DNA from: Ornithinimicrobium cerasi
GTDB taxonomy: Bacteria > Actinomycetota > Actinomycetes > Actinomycetales > Dermatophilaceae
Reading direction: 5' to 3'
DNA: 64,000 nucleotides
NCBI RefSeq assembly: GCF_003702705.1
Contig: NZ_QZMN01000002.1
Location: forward strand, 62,001 to 126,000
This document shows, one piece after another, positions 1 through 7,093 of this stretch; position 1 is the stretch's first letter, and each line of letters begins with the position of its first letter. The notes beneath the pieces were generated by a model, which was given only the letters and a program-made list of their open reading frames with translations, was not told the DNA's origin and made no database searches. The position numbers and the translations under genes were made by a program.

Positions 1-1444
1 CCGTGGCGTGGAAGACCACGATCATCAGCAGCACGCCCAGCCCGTTGACCCCGAAGGCCAGGTAGCGCGCCGTGGCCCGTCGCGACCCCGCCTCCTCACG
101 GACCAGCTCGAAGATCTCGCGCTGCCAGTCCCGGATGAGCCGCTCCACCGTCTCGGGGAAGTCGGGCGAGGCCTTGCCCAGCTCCGGATGCGCCTCCAGC
201 AGCTGCGGGCCGCCGGCGGCCGACTTCCACGCGCGGGTGGCGGTGCTCGCCGCGACCTGGCCGTGGGAGGTGATGAGCGCCGCGGCGCCGGTCTGCAGTG
301 CTTCGCCCAGGGGCTCGGAGGTGACCTGCTTGCCGGTGAACCACGCCCCGACCCGGTCGCGCATCCGACCGACCCCGACCTCGACCGAGCGCAGGAACTC
401 CCCCGTCCCGACCAGCTCCTGCCAGCGCGCGAGCACCTCGCCGCGCAGCAACGAGCCGTCGTTGATCCCCGCCTCGACCCCGGCGAGGGCGTCGGAGTAT
501 GCCGCGCGCGGCGCCTCCGCGAGCACGTCCCGCGCGGCGTCCTGCGCCCTTCCGGCCACGACGAGGCCCTCGGCGCGGGCGCCGAGGGATCCCAGCGTCC
601 CGGCCAGGGTCCGCCGGATCACGACCGAGCGCGCCCGCGCGTCGCCGGCGAGCGACTCCAGCCAGCCCCGCAGCCGCCGGACGTCGCTCCCCGGGATCCG
701 GCCGTCGTCCAGGTCGACCTCGTTGATCGTGAAGATCGGCGACTTGCCCAGCCCCTGCTCCTTGAGCATCGACGCGAGGTGCAGCCGGATCTGCGAGAGC
801 GCCTCCGGTGGCACCCGGTTGAGCACGACGGCGACCGAGGTGCCGCGCTCGCTGGCCTCGCGCAGCAGGTCCCAGGGGACGGCGTCGGCATACCGGGCGG
901 CGGTGGTGACGAAGAGCCAGAGGTCGGCGGCGGAGAGCAGCTGCTTGGACAACGAGCGGTTGGCCTGCACCACCGAGTCGATGTCCGGTGCGTCCAGGAG
1001 CGCCAGCCCGGAGGGCAGCGCGCCGGAGGGCACCAGCCGCACCGAGCCCGGGTCGTCCGAGGTGAGGCTGCGCTCCCCCACGACCCGGGCCAGCCCGGGG
1101 AGCACCCGCTTGTCGGTGAACCAGCGCGTGTCCGCCTGGTGGTGCACGAGCACGGAGGCCCGGGTGGTGGGCCGGATCACCCCGGTGGCCGTGACGTCCT
1201 CCCCGACGACCGAGTTGACGATCGTCGACTTGCCCGCGCCGGTGGACCCCCCGACCACCGCCAGCAGCGGGGCGTCGAGCGAGCGGAGCCGGGGAAGGAC
1301 GTAGTCGTCAAGCTGCTGGACCAGCTCGCGCTGGCTGGTCCGCGCCGCGTCGGCGCCCTCCAGGTCCAGGGGCAGGCGCACGGCGCCGACCGACGCCCGC
1401 AGCCCTTCGACGGCAGCGAGAAGGACAGCGGGGTCTGAGGTCAC
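1..1444 (-). CDS. Dynamin-like GTPase (3' end lies beyond the window)
   Basis: The minus-strand frame opens with a GTG at 1444 and runs to the left edge without a stop, so about 481 N-terminal residues are visible. A P-loop GGSTGAGKST lies at residues 65-74, a DAPDID G3-like motif at 151-156 and a LNRVP segment near 208-212 at the place of the guanine-specificity motif. A hydrophobic stretch (about 462-481, LAFGVNGLGVLLMIVVFHA) starts just before the cut and is probably the first of a membrane hairpin. Actinobacteria often carry paired dynamin-like GTPases that act on the membrane; these are commonly misnamed ABC transporters. The fold is clear and the cellular role is inferred. A second GTPase gene would be expected just left of the window. 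The adjoining GGCATACC octamer (887-894) is inside the gene. Confidence 0.8.
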   Translation of the reverse strand, partial: MTSDPAVLLAAVEGLRASVGAVRLPLDLEGADAARTSQRELVQQLDDYVLPRLRSLDAPLLAVVGGSTGAGKSTIVNSVVGEDVTATGVIRPTTRASVLVHHQADTRWFTDKRVLPGLARVVGERSLTSDDPGSVRLVPSGALPSGLALLDAPDIDSVVQANRSLSKQLLSAADLWLFVTTAARYADAVPWDLLREASERGTSVAVVLNRVPPEALSQIRLHLASMLKEQGLGKSPIFTINEVDLDDGRIPGSDVRRLRGWLESLAGDARARSVVIRRTLAGTLGSLGARAEGLVVAGRAQDAARDVLAEAPRAAYSDALAGVEAGINDGSLLRGEVLARWQELVGTGEFLRSVEVGVGRMRDRVGAWFTGKQVTSEPLGEALQTGAAALITSHGQVAASTATRAWKSAAGGPQLLEAHPELGKASPDFPETVERLIRDWQREIFELVREEAGSRRATARYLAFGVNGLGVLLMIVVFHAT

Positions 1445-1491
1445 GCCCCTAGTTTCGCAACTCGGGGAGCCGCAACCAAAGTGAACCGACC

Positions 1492-2634
1492 TCAGCGCGT
1501 CGCGTCGGCGTGCGCGAGCAGGCCGCGGGACTCCGCCAGGAAGGTCTCGGCATGGTCGCCGAACCAGTTCCCGATCTCCCGGAACCGTGCCACGAACTCT
1601 TCCCGGTCCCCCCGCAGCAGCAGCTCGAAGGCCTGCGCGTAGCGGGTCAGGTAGCGCTGGATGAGCGCCACGACGTCCGGGGAGGCGGTGATGATGTCGT
1701 AGTAGAGCTCGGCGTCCTGGGCGAACAGCCGGCCGACCATGACCAGCTCCAGCCGGTAGATGGGCGACGACAGCGCGAGCAGCTCGTCCAGGTCGTGGTC
1801 CTCGTGGGCGAGGTGCCAGCCGTAGACGAACGTCGAGAAGTGCCGCAGCGCCTGGATCAGCCCCATCAGCTCGTCGTGCGTCTCAGCCGGCAGCTCGTGC
1901 ACCCGCGCGCCCCACAGCCGGATCTGCTCGACCAGCCACCGGGACGCGGCCTCGTCGCGGCCGGGCACCACCGCCACGACCTGCTTGGCGAGGCTGTCCA
2001 CGTCGGGGCCGAACATCGGGTGCAGCCCCAGGACCGGCCCCGGGTGCACCTCGAGCATCGTCGCCATCACCGCTCGCTTGGTGGAGGTGAGGTCGACCAG
2101 CAGGCAGCCGGGGGGCAGCGGGGGCAGCGAGCGCAGCACGGCGACGGTGTCGTGGATCGGCACCGAGACCACGACCAGGCCGGCGTCCGCGACCGAGCGG
2201 GCCACCTGCTCGGGCGGGTCGTCGCGCTCGACCACGCGCACGTCATACCCGGAGAGGGTGAGCATCCGCGCGAAGAGGGAACCCATCCGGCCCCCGCCGC
2301 CGACGACCACCGCCGGCCCCAGGTCGGGGGCCCGGCGGGTGAAGCCCATGTTCTTCTCGTGCGTGTAGGACTCGCGCATGCAGCGCCGCAGCACGTCCTC
2401 GACGAGGTCCGGCGACAGCCCGCGCTGGGCGGCGAGCGCGCGCTTGGCGGAGATCATCGCCGCCTCGCGGTCGGGGGCGTAGATCGGCAGCCCGTGCCGT
2501 CCCTTGACCTCCCCGATCTCACCCACCAGCTCCAGCCGCCGGGCGAGGAGGTCGAGGATCTGGGAGTCCACGTCGTCGATCTGTGCGCGCAGCGCCGCCA
2601 GGGGCTGGTCGGCCCCCGCGTTCCCCTCGGTCAT
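1492..2634 (-). CDS. tyrA: Bifunctional chorismate mutase / prephenate dehydrogenase (T-protein)
   Basis: The 380-residue protein joins an AroQ-type chorismate mutase (about residues 9-95, with the helical DSQILDLLARRLELVGEIGEVK pattern split over two helices) to a prephenate dehydrogenase with an NAD loop GGGGRMG at 112-118 and the family-typical LHPMFGP at 204-210. It converts chorismate to prephenate and then to 4-hydroxyphenylpyruvate for tyrosine synthesis in the cytoplasm. This is the E. coli-type fused enzyme; many actinobacteria instead keep a separate mutase and a dehydrogenase with an ACT domain, and no ACT domain is visible here. A TAGGAT -10 box at 2643-2648 lies 8 bases before the ATG, which suggests a leaderless mRNA. 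Confidence 0.93.
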   Translation of the reverse strand: MTEGNAGADQPLAALRAQIDDVDSQILDLLARRLELVGEIGEVKGRHGLPIYAPDREAAMISAKRALAAQRGLSPDLVEDVLRRCMRESYTHEKNMGFTRRAPDLGPAVVVGGGGRMGSLFARMLTLSGYDVRVVERDDPPEQVARSVADAGLVVVSVPIHDTVAVLRSLPPLPPGCLLVDLTSTKRAVMATMLEVHPGPVLGLHPMFGPDVDSLAKQVVAVVPGRDEAASRWLVEQIRLWGARVHELPAETHDELMGLIQALRHFSTFVYGWHLAHEDHDLDELLALSSPIYRLELVMVGRLFAQDAELYYDIITASPDVVALIQRYLTRYAQAFELLLRGDREEFVARFREIGNWFGDHAETFLAESRGLLAHADATR

Positions 2635-2642
2635 GGGAGGTG

Positions 2643-2668
2643 ATCCTATCGGCGGGTCCGCCTACACT
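2643..2668. promoter_or_regulatory. Divergent -10 boxes for tyrA and tRNA-Arg
   Basis: On the minus strand TAGGAT occupies 2648-2643, eight bases before the tyrA ATG. On the plus strand TACACT occupies 2663-2668, about 14 bases before the tRNA-Arg 5' end. Both fit the actinobacterial TAnnnT -10 consensus. No convincing -35 boxes were picked out. The pairing is inferred from position. Confidence 0.5.
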
Positions 2669-2681
2669 CGGTTGCGGTCAG

Positions 2682-2754
2682 GCCCCCGTAGCTCAATGGA
2701 TAGAGCACCGGCCTTCTAATCCGTAGGTTGCGCGTTCGAGTCGCGCCGGGGGCG
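2682..2754 (+). tRNA. tRNA-Arg (anticodon TCT)
   Basis: A 73-nt cloverleaf with acceptor GCCCCCG (2682-2688) pairing CGGGGGC (2747-2753), D arm GCTC/GAGC, anticodon TCT at 2715-2717 and a GTTCGAGTC T-loop. The anticodon stem as I draw it has imperfect end pairs, which I have not resolved, but the rest is canonical. CCA is not encoded in the positions following the discriminator. Confidence 0.93.
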
Positions 2755-2793
2755 CACGAGCGGGTGCTGTCCTCCCCCGCGTGGGGCGTCCGA

Positions 2794-2843
2794 GCACCGG
2801 ACTGGGCCGCGGGCCACGTCGGAGCCGCGTCCCAGTCCGGTGC
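2794..2843. terminator. Bidirectional stem-loop between tRNA-Arg and the orphan gene
   Basis: GCACCGGACTGGG (2794-2806) and its exact complement CCCAGTCCGGTGC (2831-2843) form a perfect 13-bp stem with a 24-nt loop. It lies after tRNA-Arg on one strand and 10 bases past the stop of the converging gene on the other. There is no T-run, as is usual in high-GC actinobacteria. Confidence 0.6.
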
Positions 2844-2853
2844 GCGCCGGTCG

Positions 2854-4077
2854 CTACGCCCTCGCCGAGCGGGCCAGGGCCTCGCGCACCTGGGCCGCGT
2901 GATCCTCGTCGTCGAAGCGGTCCGTGAGACAGATCAGGCCGTCCGTGCACGCGATGTACTCACCTGGCGGCATGCCCGCCTGATCCAGGTCCGGGCCCGT
3001 GGTGACAGGCACGATGTTGAACAGGTGCCTGCTCAGCCATTCGGACAGCCACCGCGGACTCAGCGGGCCACCGCTCTGCAGCGCGACGTCCGGGTGAGCG
3101 TCGAGGTAGTCCGCGATCGCCTGGTTAGTCGGGACGATGACCAGGGTCTGCAGATTGCTGTCGCCGAAGGCGTCGGTGAGCCAGTCCGACTCCAGCGCTG
3201 CCAGGAAGGTGTCCGTCTGCCCCGGCTGACCCGGCCCCTGGGAGGCGAGTGATCTGAGTGTCTCCAGGATCGTCATGCTGGGTGGCTGCTGACCCTCCAC
3301 CCCGGTCGTCGCCTCCTCTGCGGCGGGCGGGTAGGAGCTGGTGACCGAGTCGGTGAAGGACCGTGCGGTGATACCTCTCGTCCAGTCGTACTCGAAGTCG
3401 ACCGACAGCGTGGCCGTGACCTTGAAGTCGGCCCCGACAGGCACGCGGTAGATCAGTGCCGGGCTCCACTCGTACCCGGCGTAGGAGGCCCGGAACGGGT
3501 TGGCGGGCACTGCCGGCGAGACGAATCCCACGCCCGGCAGGTCGGTCCGCCACTCCATCGAGCTGAGGGTCGGACGTGCGGCGAACCTGACGGAGTCCGA
3601 GGAGAAGCTGACACCGACGCTGGCGTTCAGTCCGATCTCGGCTGATCCCTCGGGACCGTCCGGCCCGACACCGCCGCCCCCACCGACGCTCCCGCCGAGG
3701 GTGAAGCTGACGCTCACCTGCTCCACCGTGCTGTTGGGCCCGAACTCGACCACCTTGGCGTGCGGTGTCGGGGAGGAGATGACCAACGAGTGGTAGTTCG
3801 CGAAGAACCCGACCGAGACCCAGTTGGCTTCCGGCTTGTCCGGAGAGCCGGAGATCCCGTGGAAGACGGTTCCCACGAGGAGGTAGAAATCATCTTCCAG
3901 AGTCGCGGCCGTGCGGACCAGTTTGTAGACCCCGATCTCGCCGGAGAAAGTCAGCTGCTGCTTCTTGGTCGGCACCGTTCCCCAACCAAAATCGTCACCC
4001 CCGTCCCGGACCTTCTGTAGACCGTCCAGCCTGCCGACCTGGCGCCAGACGCCAGGGTCCTCGATGTTGTACGTCAC
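2854..4077 (-). CDS. Orphan protein with pore-former-like amphipathic hairpin and FAS1-like C-terminus
   Basis: I do not recognise this 407-residue protein as a named family. The GTG at 4077 is preferred over one at 4191 because GGGGAAGGG sits 7 bases upstream; the longer frame adds only 38 low-quality residues. Residues 120-160 alternate small/polar with hydrophobic residues around a glycine-rich turn (VSVSFTLGGSVGGGGG, then SAEIGLNASVGVSFSS), like the membrane-inserting beta-hairpins of leukocidin-type toxins. Residues 60-110 and 195-235 look beta-rich. Residues 290-385 (FLAALESDWL, TLVIVPTNQAIADYL, LFNIVPV) resemble a fasciclin FAS1 domain. No signal peptide follows either start. It stands alone between a tRNA and orn. 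The function is unknown; the pore-former reading rests only on residue pattern. Confidence 0.7.
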   Translation of the reverse strand: MTYNIEDPGVWRQVGRLDGLQKVRDGGDDFGWGTVPTKKQQLTFSGEIGVYKLVRTAATLEDDFYLLVGTVFHGISGSPDKPEANWVSVGFFANYHSLVISSPTPHAKVVEFGPNSTVEQVSVSFTLGGSVGGGGGVGPDGPEGSAEIGLNASVGVSFSSDSVRFAARPTLSSMEWRTDLPGVGFVSPAVPANPFRASYAGYEWSPALIYRVPVGADFKVTATLSVDFEYDWTRGITARSFTDSVTSSYPPAAEEATTGVEGQQPPSMTILETLRSLASQGPGQPGQTDTFLAALESDWLTDAFGDSNLQTLVIVPTNQAIADYLDAHPDVALQSGGPLSPRWLSEWLSRHLFNIVPVTTGPDLDQAGMPPGEYIACTDGLICLTDRFDDEDHAAQVREALARSARA

Positions 4078-4366
4078 GATCTGACCCTTCCCCGAGTCAT
4101 GAGGGTGATCCGTCGCTGACGACCGAGGTAAACTTCGGGAGGCGACGAATCGATGTCGTGCACGCGTTTCAGCGCGGGTTGGACCGGCCACTGTGCATCA
4201 TCGAGAGACGTTGCTGAGCCCCCGGTCGGACAACTACCAACAGGACGATCCTCGCGCAGGATCGGCCCCGGCGCAATGGCTGGGACCGAGGCTCGGGGAG
4301 CCGTTCCTCGTGGATTACCGGTCCGTCTCGGCCGAGGCAGCAGCGGGTGTGCCGCGCCGGCCCGTC
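4078..4366. other. Intergenic stretch upstream of the orphan gene
   Basis: About 290 bases between the orphan gene start and the oligoribonuclease stop. It is somewhat less GC-rich than its surroundings near 4120-4260. I see no RNA gene or convincing ORF; it should hold the orphan gene's promoter and the orn terminator. Confidence 0.5.
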
Positions 4367-4972
4367 TCAGCCGTCGGTGCGGGTGTGGCGGGCGGCGATC
4401 TGCTTCAGGGTGGCGGTGTCCGGGCCTGGCTGCGGCACGAAGATCGCCTCCCGGTAGTAGCGCAGCTCGGCGATGCTGTCGACGATGTCGCCGAGGGCGC
4501 GGTGGCCTCCGGTCTTGGCGGGGGCGTTGAAGTAGGCGCGGGGGTACCAGCGGCGGGCCAGTTCCTTCAGGGAGGAGACGTCGACGATGCGGTAGTGCAG
4601 GTGGGCGTCGAGCTCGGGCATGTCCCTCGCCAGGAAGGCCCGGTCGGTGCTCACGGTGTTGCCGCCGAGCGGCGCCTTCCGCGGCTCCGGTACGTGCTCC
4701 CGCACGTAGGCCAGCACCCGTGCCTGCGCCTCCTCCAGGGTGATGCCCTGCTCGAGCACCTCGATGAGGCGGGAGGTCGTGTGCATGTCGCGGACGAAGT
4801 CGGTCATCTGCTCCATGGCCTCGCGCGGCGGGCGGATGACGACGTCGACGCCCTCGCCCAGCACGGTGAGCTCGGCGTCCGTCACCAGACAGGCCACCTC
4901 CACCAGGGCGTCGGCGACCAGGTCGAGCCCGGTCATCTCGCAGTCGATCCAGACGATGCGTTCAGCAGCCAC
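4367..4972 (-). CDS. orn: Oligoribonuclease
   Basis: Two hundred and one residues from a GTG at 4972, the usual family length. It is a DEDDh 3'-5' exoribonuclease that degrades RNA dinucleotides and, in bacteria with cyclic-di-GMP, pGpG. The exonuclease motif WIDCEMTGLD at the N-terminus carries the first D and E, and the C-terminal HRALGDIVDSI carries the catalytic H and last D. A longer in-frame start at 5074 would add 34 unrelated residues and run over the divergent gene. A TAGGCT box at 4981-4986 is 8 bases from the start, so the mRNA is probably leaderless. Confidence 0.95.
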   Translation of the reverse strand: MAAERIVWIDCEMTGLDLVADALVEVACLVTDAELTVLGEGVDVVIRPPREAMEQMTDFVRDMHTTSRLIEVLEQGITLEEAQARVLAYVREHVPEPRKAPLGGNTVSTDRAFLARDMPELDAHLHYRIVDVSSLKELARRWYPRAYFNAPAKTGGHRALGDIVDSIAELRYYREAIFVPQPGPDTATLKQIAARHTRTDG

Positions 4973-4980
4973 GACGGGAG

Positions 4981-5010
4981 AGCCTAACCCTCCCGGCTGA
5001 CGGGTAACCT
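4981..5010. promoter_or_regulatory. Compact divergent promoter for orn and the PrsW-type protease
   Basis: Only 45 bases separate the two start codons. Minus-strand TAGGCT (4986-4981) lies 8 bases before the orn GTG and plus-strand TAACCT (5005-5010) lies 7 bases before ATG 5018. Both spacings place the transcription start on or next to the start codon. Confidence 0.55.
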
Positions 5011-5017
5011 CGGCGCC

Positions 5018-6211
5018 ATGGTCCAGCCCGCCCGCTCGTCCCAGCCTGCCCCGGACGGGTCCGGGTGGGAGCACCTGATGACCTATCAGCCGGACGCGCC
5101 CTCACCCCGCAACGTCACCCGACGGCCCCTCATCCGCCGTGTCCTGGTGTGGAGCGCCGTGCTCACCGTCTTCGCGCTCGCGGCGCTGGTGATGGGGGCG
5201 CTCCTCACCGAGTCCCTCGGCCTGGTCACCGTCGGGCTGGCCCTGGCGACCTCGACGCTCGCCCTGGGGATCGTCGTACCGACGTTCCTGTGGGTCGACC
5301 GGCTCGAGGCCGAGCCCGCGCGGCTGCTCTGGTTCGCCTTCCTCTGGGGTGCCCTGATCTCCACCCTGATGGCCATCGTGCTCAACGAGCTCGGGGTCGC
5401 CTTCTTCGGCGGCCTGCACGAGGACCCCCTGGTCATCGGGGCGGTCGTCGTGGCGCCGGTGACCGAGGAGGTCGCCAAGGGCCTGGGGGTGCTGCTCATC
5501 TTCCTGGTGGCCCGGCGCGAGTTCAACGGGGTCACGGACGGCATCGTCTACGCCGGGATCGTCGCCGCCGGTTTCGCCTTCGTGGAGAACATCCTCTACC
5601 TCGGCAACGCCTACCTCGAGGTGGGCACCCCCGGGCTGGTGGGGTTGTTCATCATGCGCTGCCTGGTCAGCCCCTTCGCCCACCCGATGTTCACCGTCTG
5701 CATCGGCCTGGCGCTGGGCCTCGTCGCGCACCGGCGCCGGGCCTCCTCCGTCTGGGTCGTGCTGCTGGGCCTGGCGGCGGCGGTGCTGCTGCACGCGCTG
5801 TGGAACTACAGCGCGGTCGCGGCCGCAGAGTCCTTCGTGGCGATCTTCGCCATCGTCCAGGTGCCACTGTTCGTCGGGTTCCTCCTGCTCCTGCGCTGGG
5901 CCTCACGGCGTGAGTCGAGGCTGCTCCGGGACCTGCTCACCGGCTACGGCCTCAACGGCTGGTACACCCCGGCCGAGGTCGCGATGCTGGCCGACCCGGG
6001 CGAGCGGCGCCGGGCTCGGCAGTGGGCCCGGCAGGCAGGTGGACGACGGGCCGAGCGGGCGATGCTCGCCTTCCAGGACGAGAGCGGCGAGCTGGCGATG
6101 GTGCGCAAGCACGTCAACCTGCAGGGCCCCGACGCCCACTGGGCCGCCCGCGAGGAGTCGCTGCTGCGGACGATCACCGCGCACCGGCGAATCTTCGTCC
6201 CGGGGGTGTGA
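5018..6211 (+). CDS. PrsW-family intramembrane metalloprotease
   Basis: A 397-residue membrane protein with about eight hydrophobic segments between residues 40 and 300. PrsW hallmarks are present: the paired glutamates in VTEEVAKG, FAFVENILY, HPMFTVCIG and HALWNYSA, which supply the metal-site residues inside the membrane. Relatives cleave anti-sigma factors or other membrane proteins. The last 100 residues are cytoplasmic, charged and specific to actinobacterial members. ATG 5018 fits a leaderless start (TAACCT 7 bases upstream). An internal ATG at 5078 with GGGAG six bases upstream is a plausible alternative that removes a 20-residue low-complexity leader. The substrate is unknown; it converges on the sortase gene. 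Confidence 0.85.
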   Translation: MVQPARSSQPAPDGSGWEHLMTYQPDAPSPRNVTRRPLIRRVLVWSAVLTVFALAALVMGALLTESLGLVTVGLALATSTLALGIVVPTFLWVDRLEAEPARLLWFAFLWGALISTLMAIVLNELGVAFFGGLHEDPLVIGAVVVAPVTEEVAKGLGVLLIFLVARREFNGVTDGIVYAGIVAAGFAFVENILYLGNAYLEVGTPGLVGLFIMRCLVSPFAHPMFTVCIGLALGLVAHRRRASSVWVVLLGLAAAVLLHALWNYSAVAAAESFVAIFAIVQVPLFVGFLLLLRWASRRESRLLRDLLTGYGLNGWYTPAEVAMLADPGERRRARQWARQAGGRRAERAMLAFQDESGELAMVRKHVNLQGPDAHWAAREESLLRTITAHRRIFVPGV

Positions 6212-6220
6212 ACGTCCGGG

Positions 6221-7093
6221 TCAGGTCCCCGCGACGATCCTCGCGTAGACCACCGTGTTGTCCCGGTAGTGACCGGTTCCCGGGTCCCAGGACCCGGCAC
6301 AGGTGATCAGTCGAAGCTCCGGTCCGGGTGTGTCGCCGTAGACGGCTGCCGTAGGGAAGGAGTCCTTGGGGTGCTGCTCGACGCGGTAGACCTCGAAATC
6401 GACCTGCGTCCCGTCCTCTCGGCTGACGGTGACCCGGTGACCCGACGCCAGCTCGGCGAGCCGATAGAAGACCGATGGGACTCCGGCGGCACCGTCGACA
6501 TGACCCAGCAGCACCGCCGGACCGTCGTCGCCCGGCCGCGGTGACCCTGTGAACCACCCCGCCTGGTCGTAGAGCGCGCCGGAGGCGGGGACCTCGAGCG
6601 TCCCGTCGGCGTTCAGACCCAGTGGCTGCAGGACCGAGCTGACCCCGATCGCCGCTACCTGCAGAGTCGAGGGCCGTCCTGTCGGCGCTTTCGCGTCTGC
6701 CTGGTCGGACGTGGGCGGCGCCGGATCCTGCGTCGCGTCGCGAGGGGACGCGTCCGGGCCCTCGGCCGGTACCGCCTTCACCTCTGGCAGCGGCGTCTCG
6801 CCCTGCGCCTCGCTCGGCCGGGGCGCTTCCGGCCGCTCGGCGACCGTCGGCGTGGCCGCGCGAGTCACGAGACCAGGCGGGTCGTCGGCAGCAGGCCCCG
6901 CAGGCAGGGCAGGGACGCCGGCGACGGCAGGCGCCGCGGCAGCCCTGAGATCGGCGGGGACCCACGGCCAGTCCTCGGCGATCATGAGGGTGGACAGCCC
7001 CAGGGCGAGGAGGGCCCAGCAGCAGGTCACAGCCACCTGGCGATGGCTGTGATCTGCTGCCCGGTGTCGCGCTGCCCGGTGTCGAGCGGTCAC
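6221..7093 (-). CDS. Class F sortase
   Basis: A 290-residue transpeptidase with a membrane anchor at about 20-38, a 100-residue Pro/Ala/Glu-rich linker, and a catalytic domain from residue 145. The motifs are those of class F: IGVSSVLQPLGLNADGTLEVP, H198 in LLGHVDG, C265 in LRLITCAG and R277 in HYRDN, the expected His/Cys/Arg set. It would attach proteins to the cell wall on the outer face. Its GTG overlaps the stop codon of the preceding DUF3494 gene by four bases (GTGA type), so the two are translationally coupled and the neighbour, with its C-terminal glycine/threonine motif and anchor helix, is the obvious substrate. The start is fixed by that overlap. Confidence 0.9.
   Translation of the reverse strand: MTARHRAARHRAADHSHRQVAVTCCWALLALGLSTLMIAEDWPWVPADLRAAAAPAVAGVPALPAGPAADDPPGLVTRAATPTVAERPEAPRPSEAQGETPLPEVKAVPAEGPDASPRDATQDPAPPTSDQADAKAPTGRPSTLQVAAIGVSSVLQPLGLNADGTLEVPASGALYDQAGWFTGSPRPGDDGPAVLLGHVDGAAGVPSVFYRLAELASGHRVTVSREDGTQVDFEVYRVEQHPKDSFPTAAVYGDTPGPELRLITCAGSWDPGTGHYRDNTVVYARIVAGT

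Noticed and set aside
8..1438. Long open frame on the plus strand opposite the dynamin-like GTPase
   Set aside because: It has Arg/Pro/Gly-rich, low-information sequence typical of antisense frames in high-GC DNA; the minus-strand frame has clear GTPase motifs.
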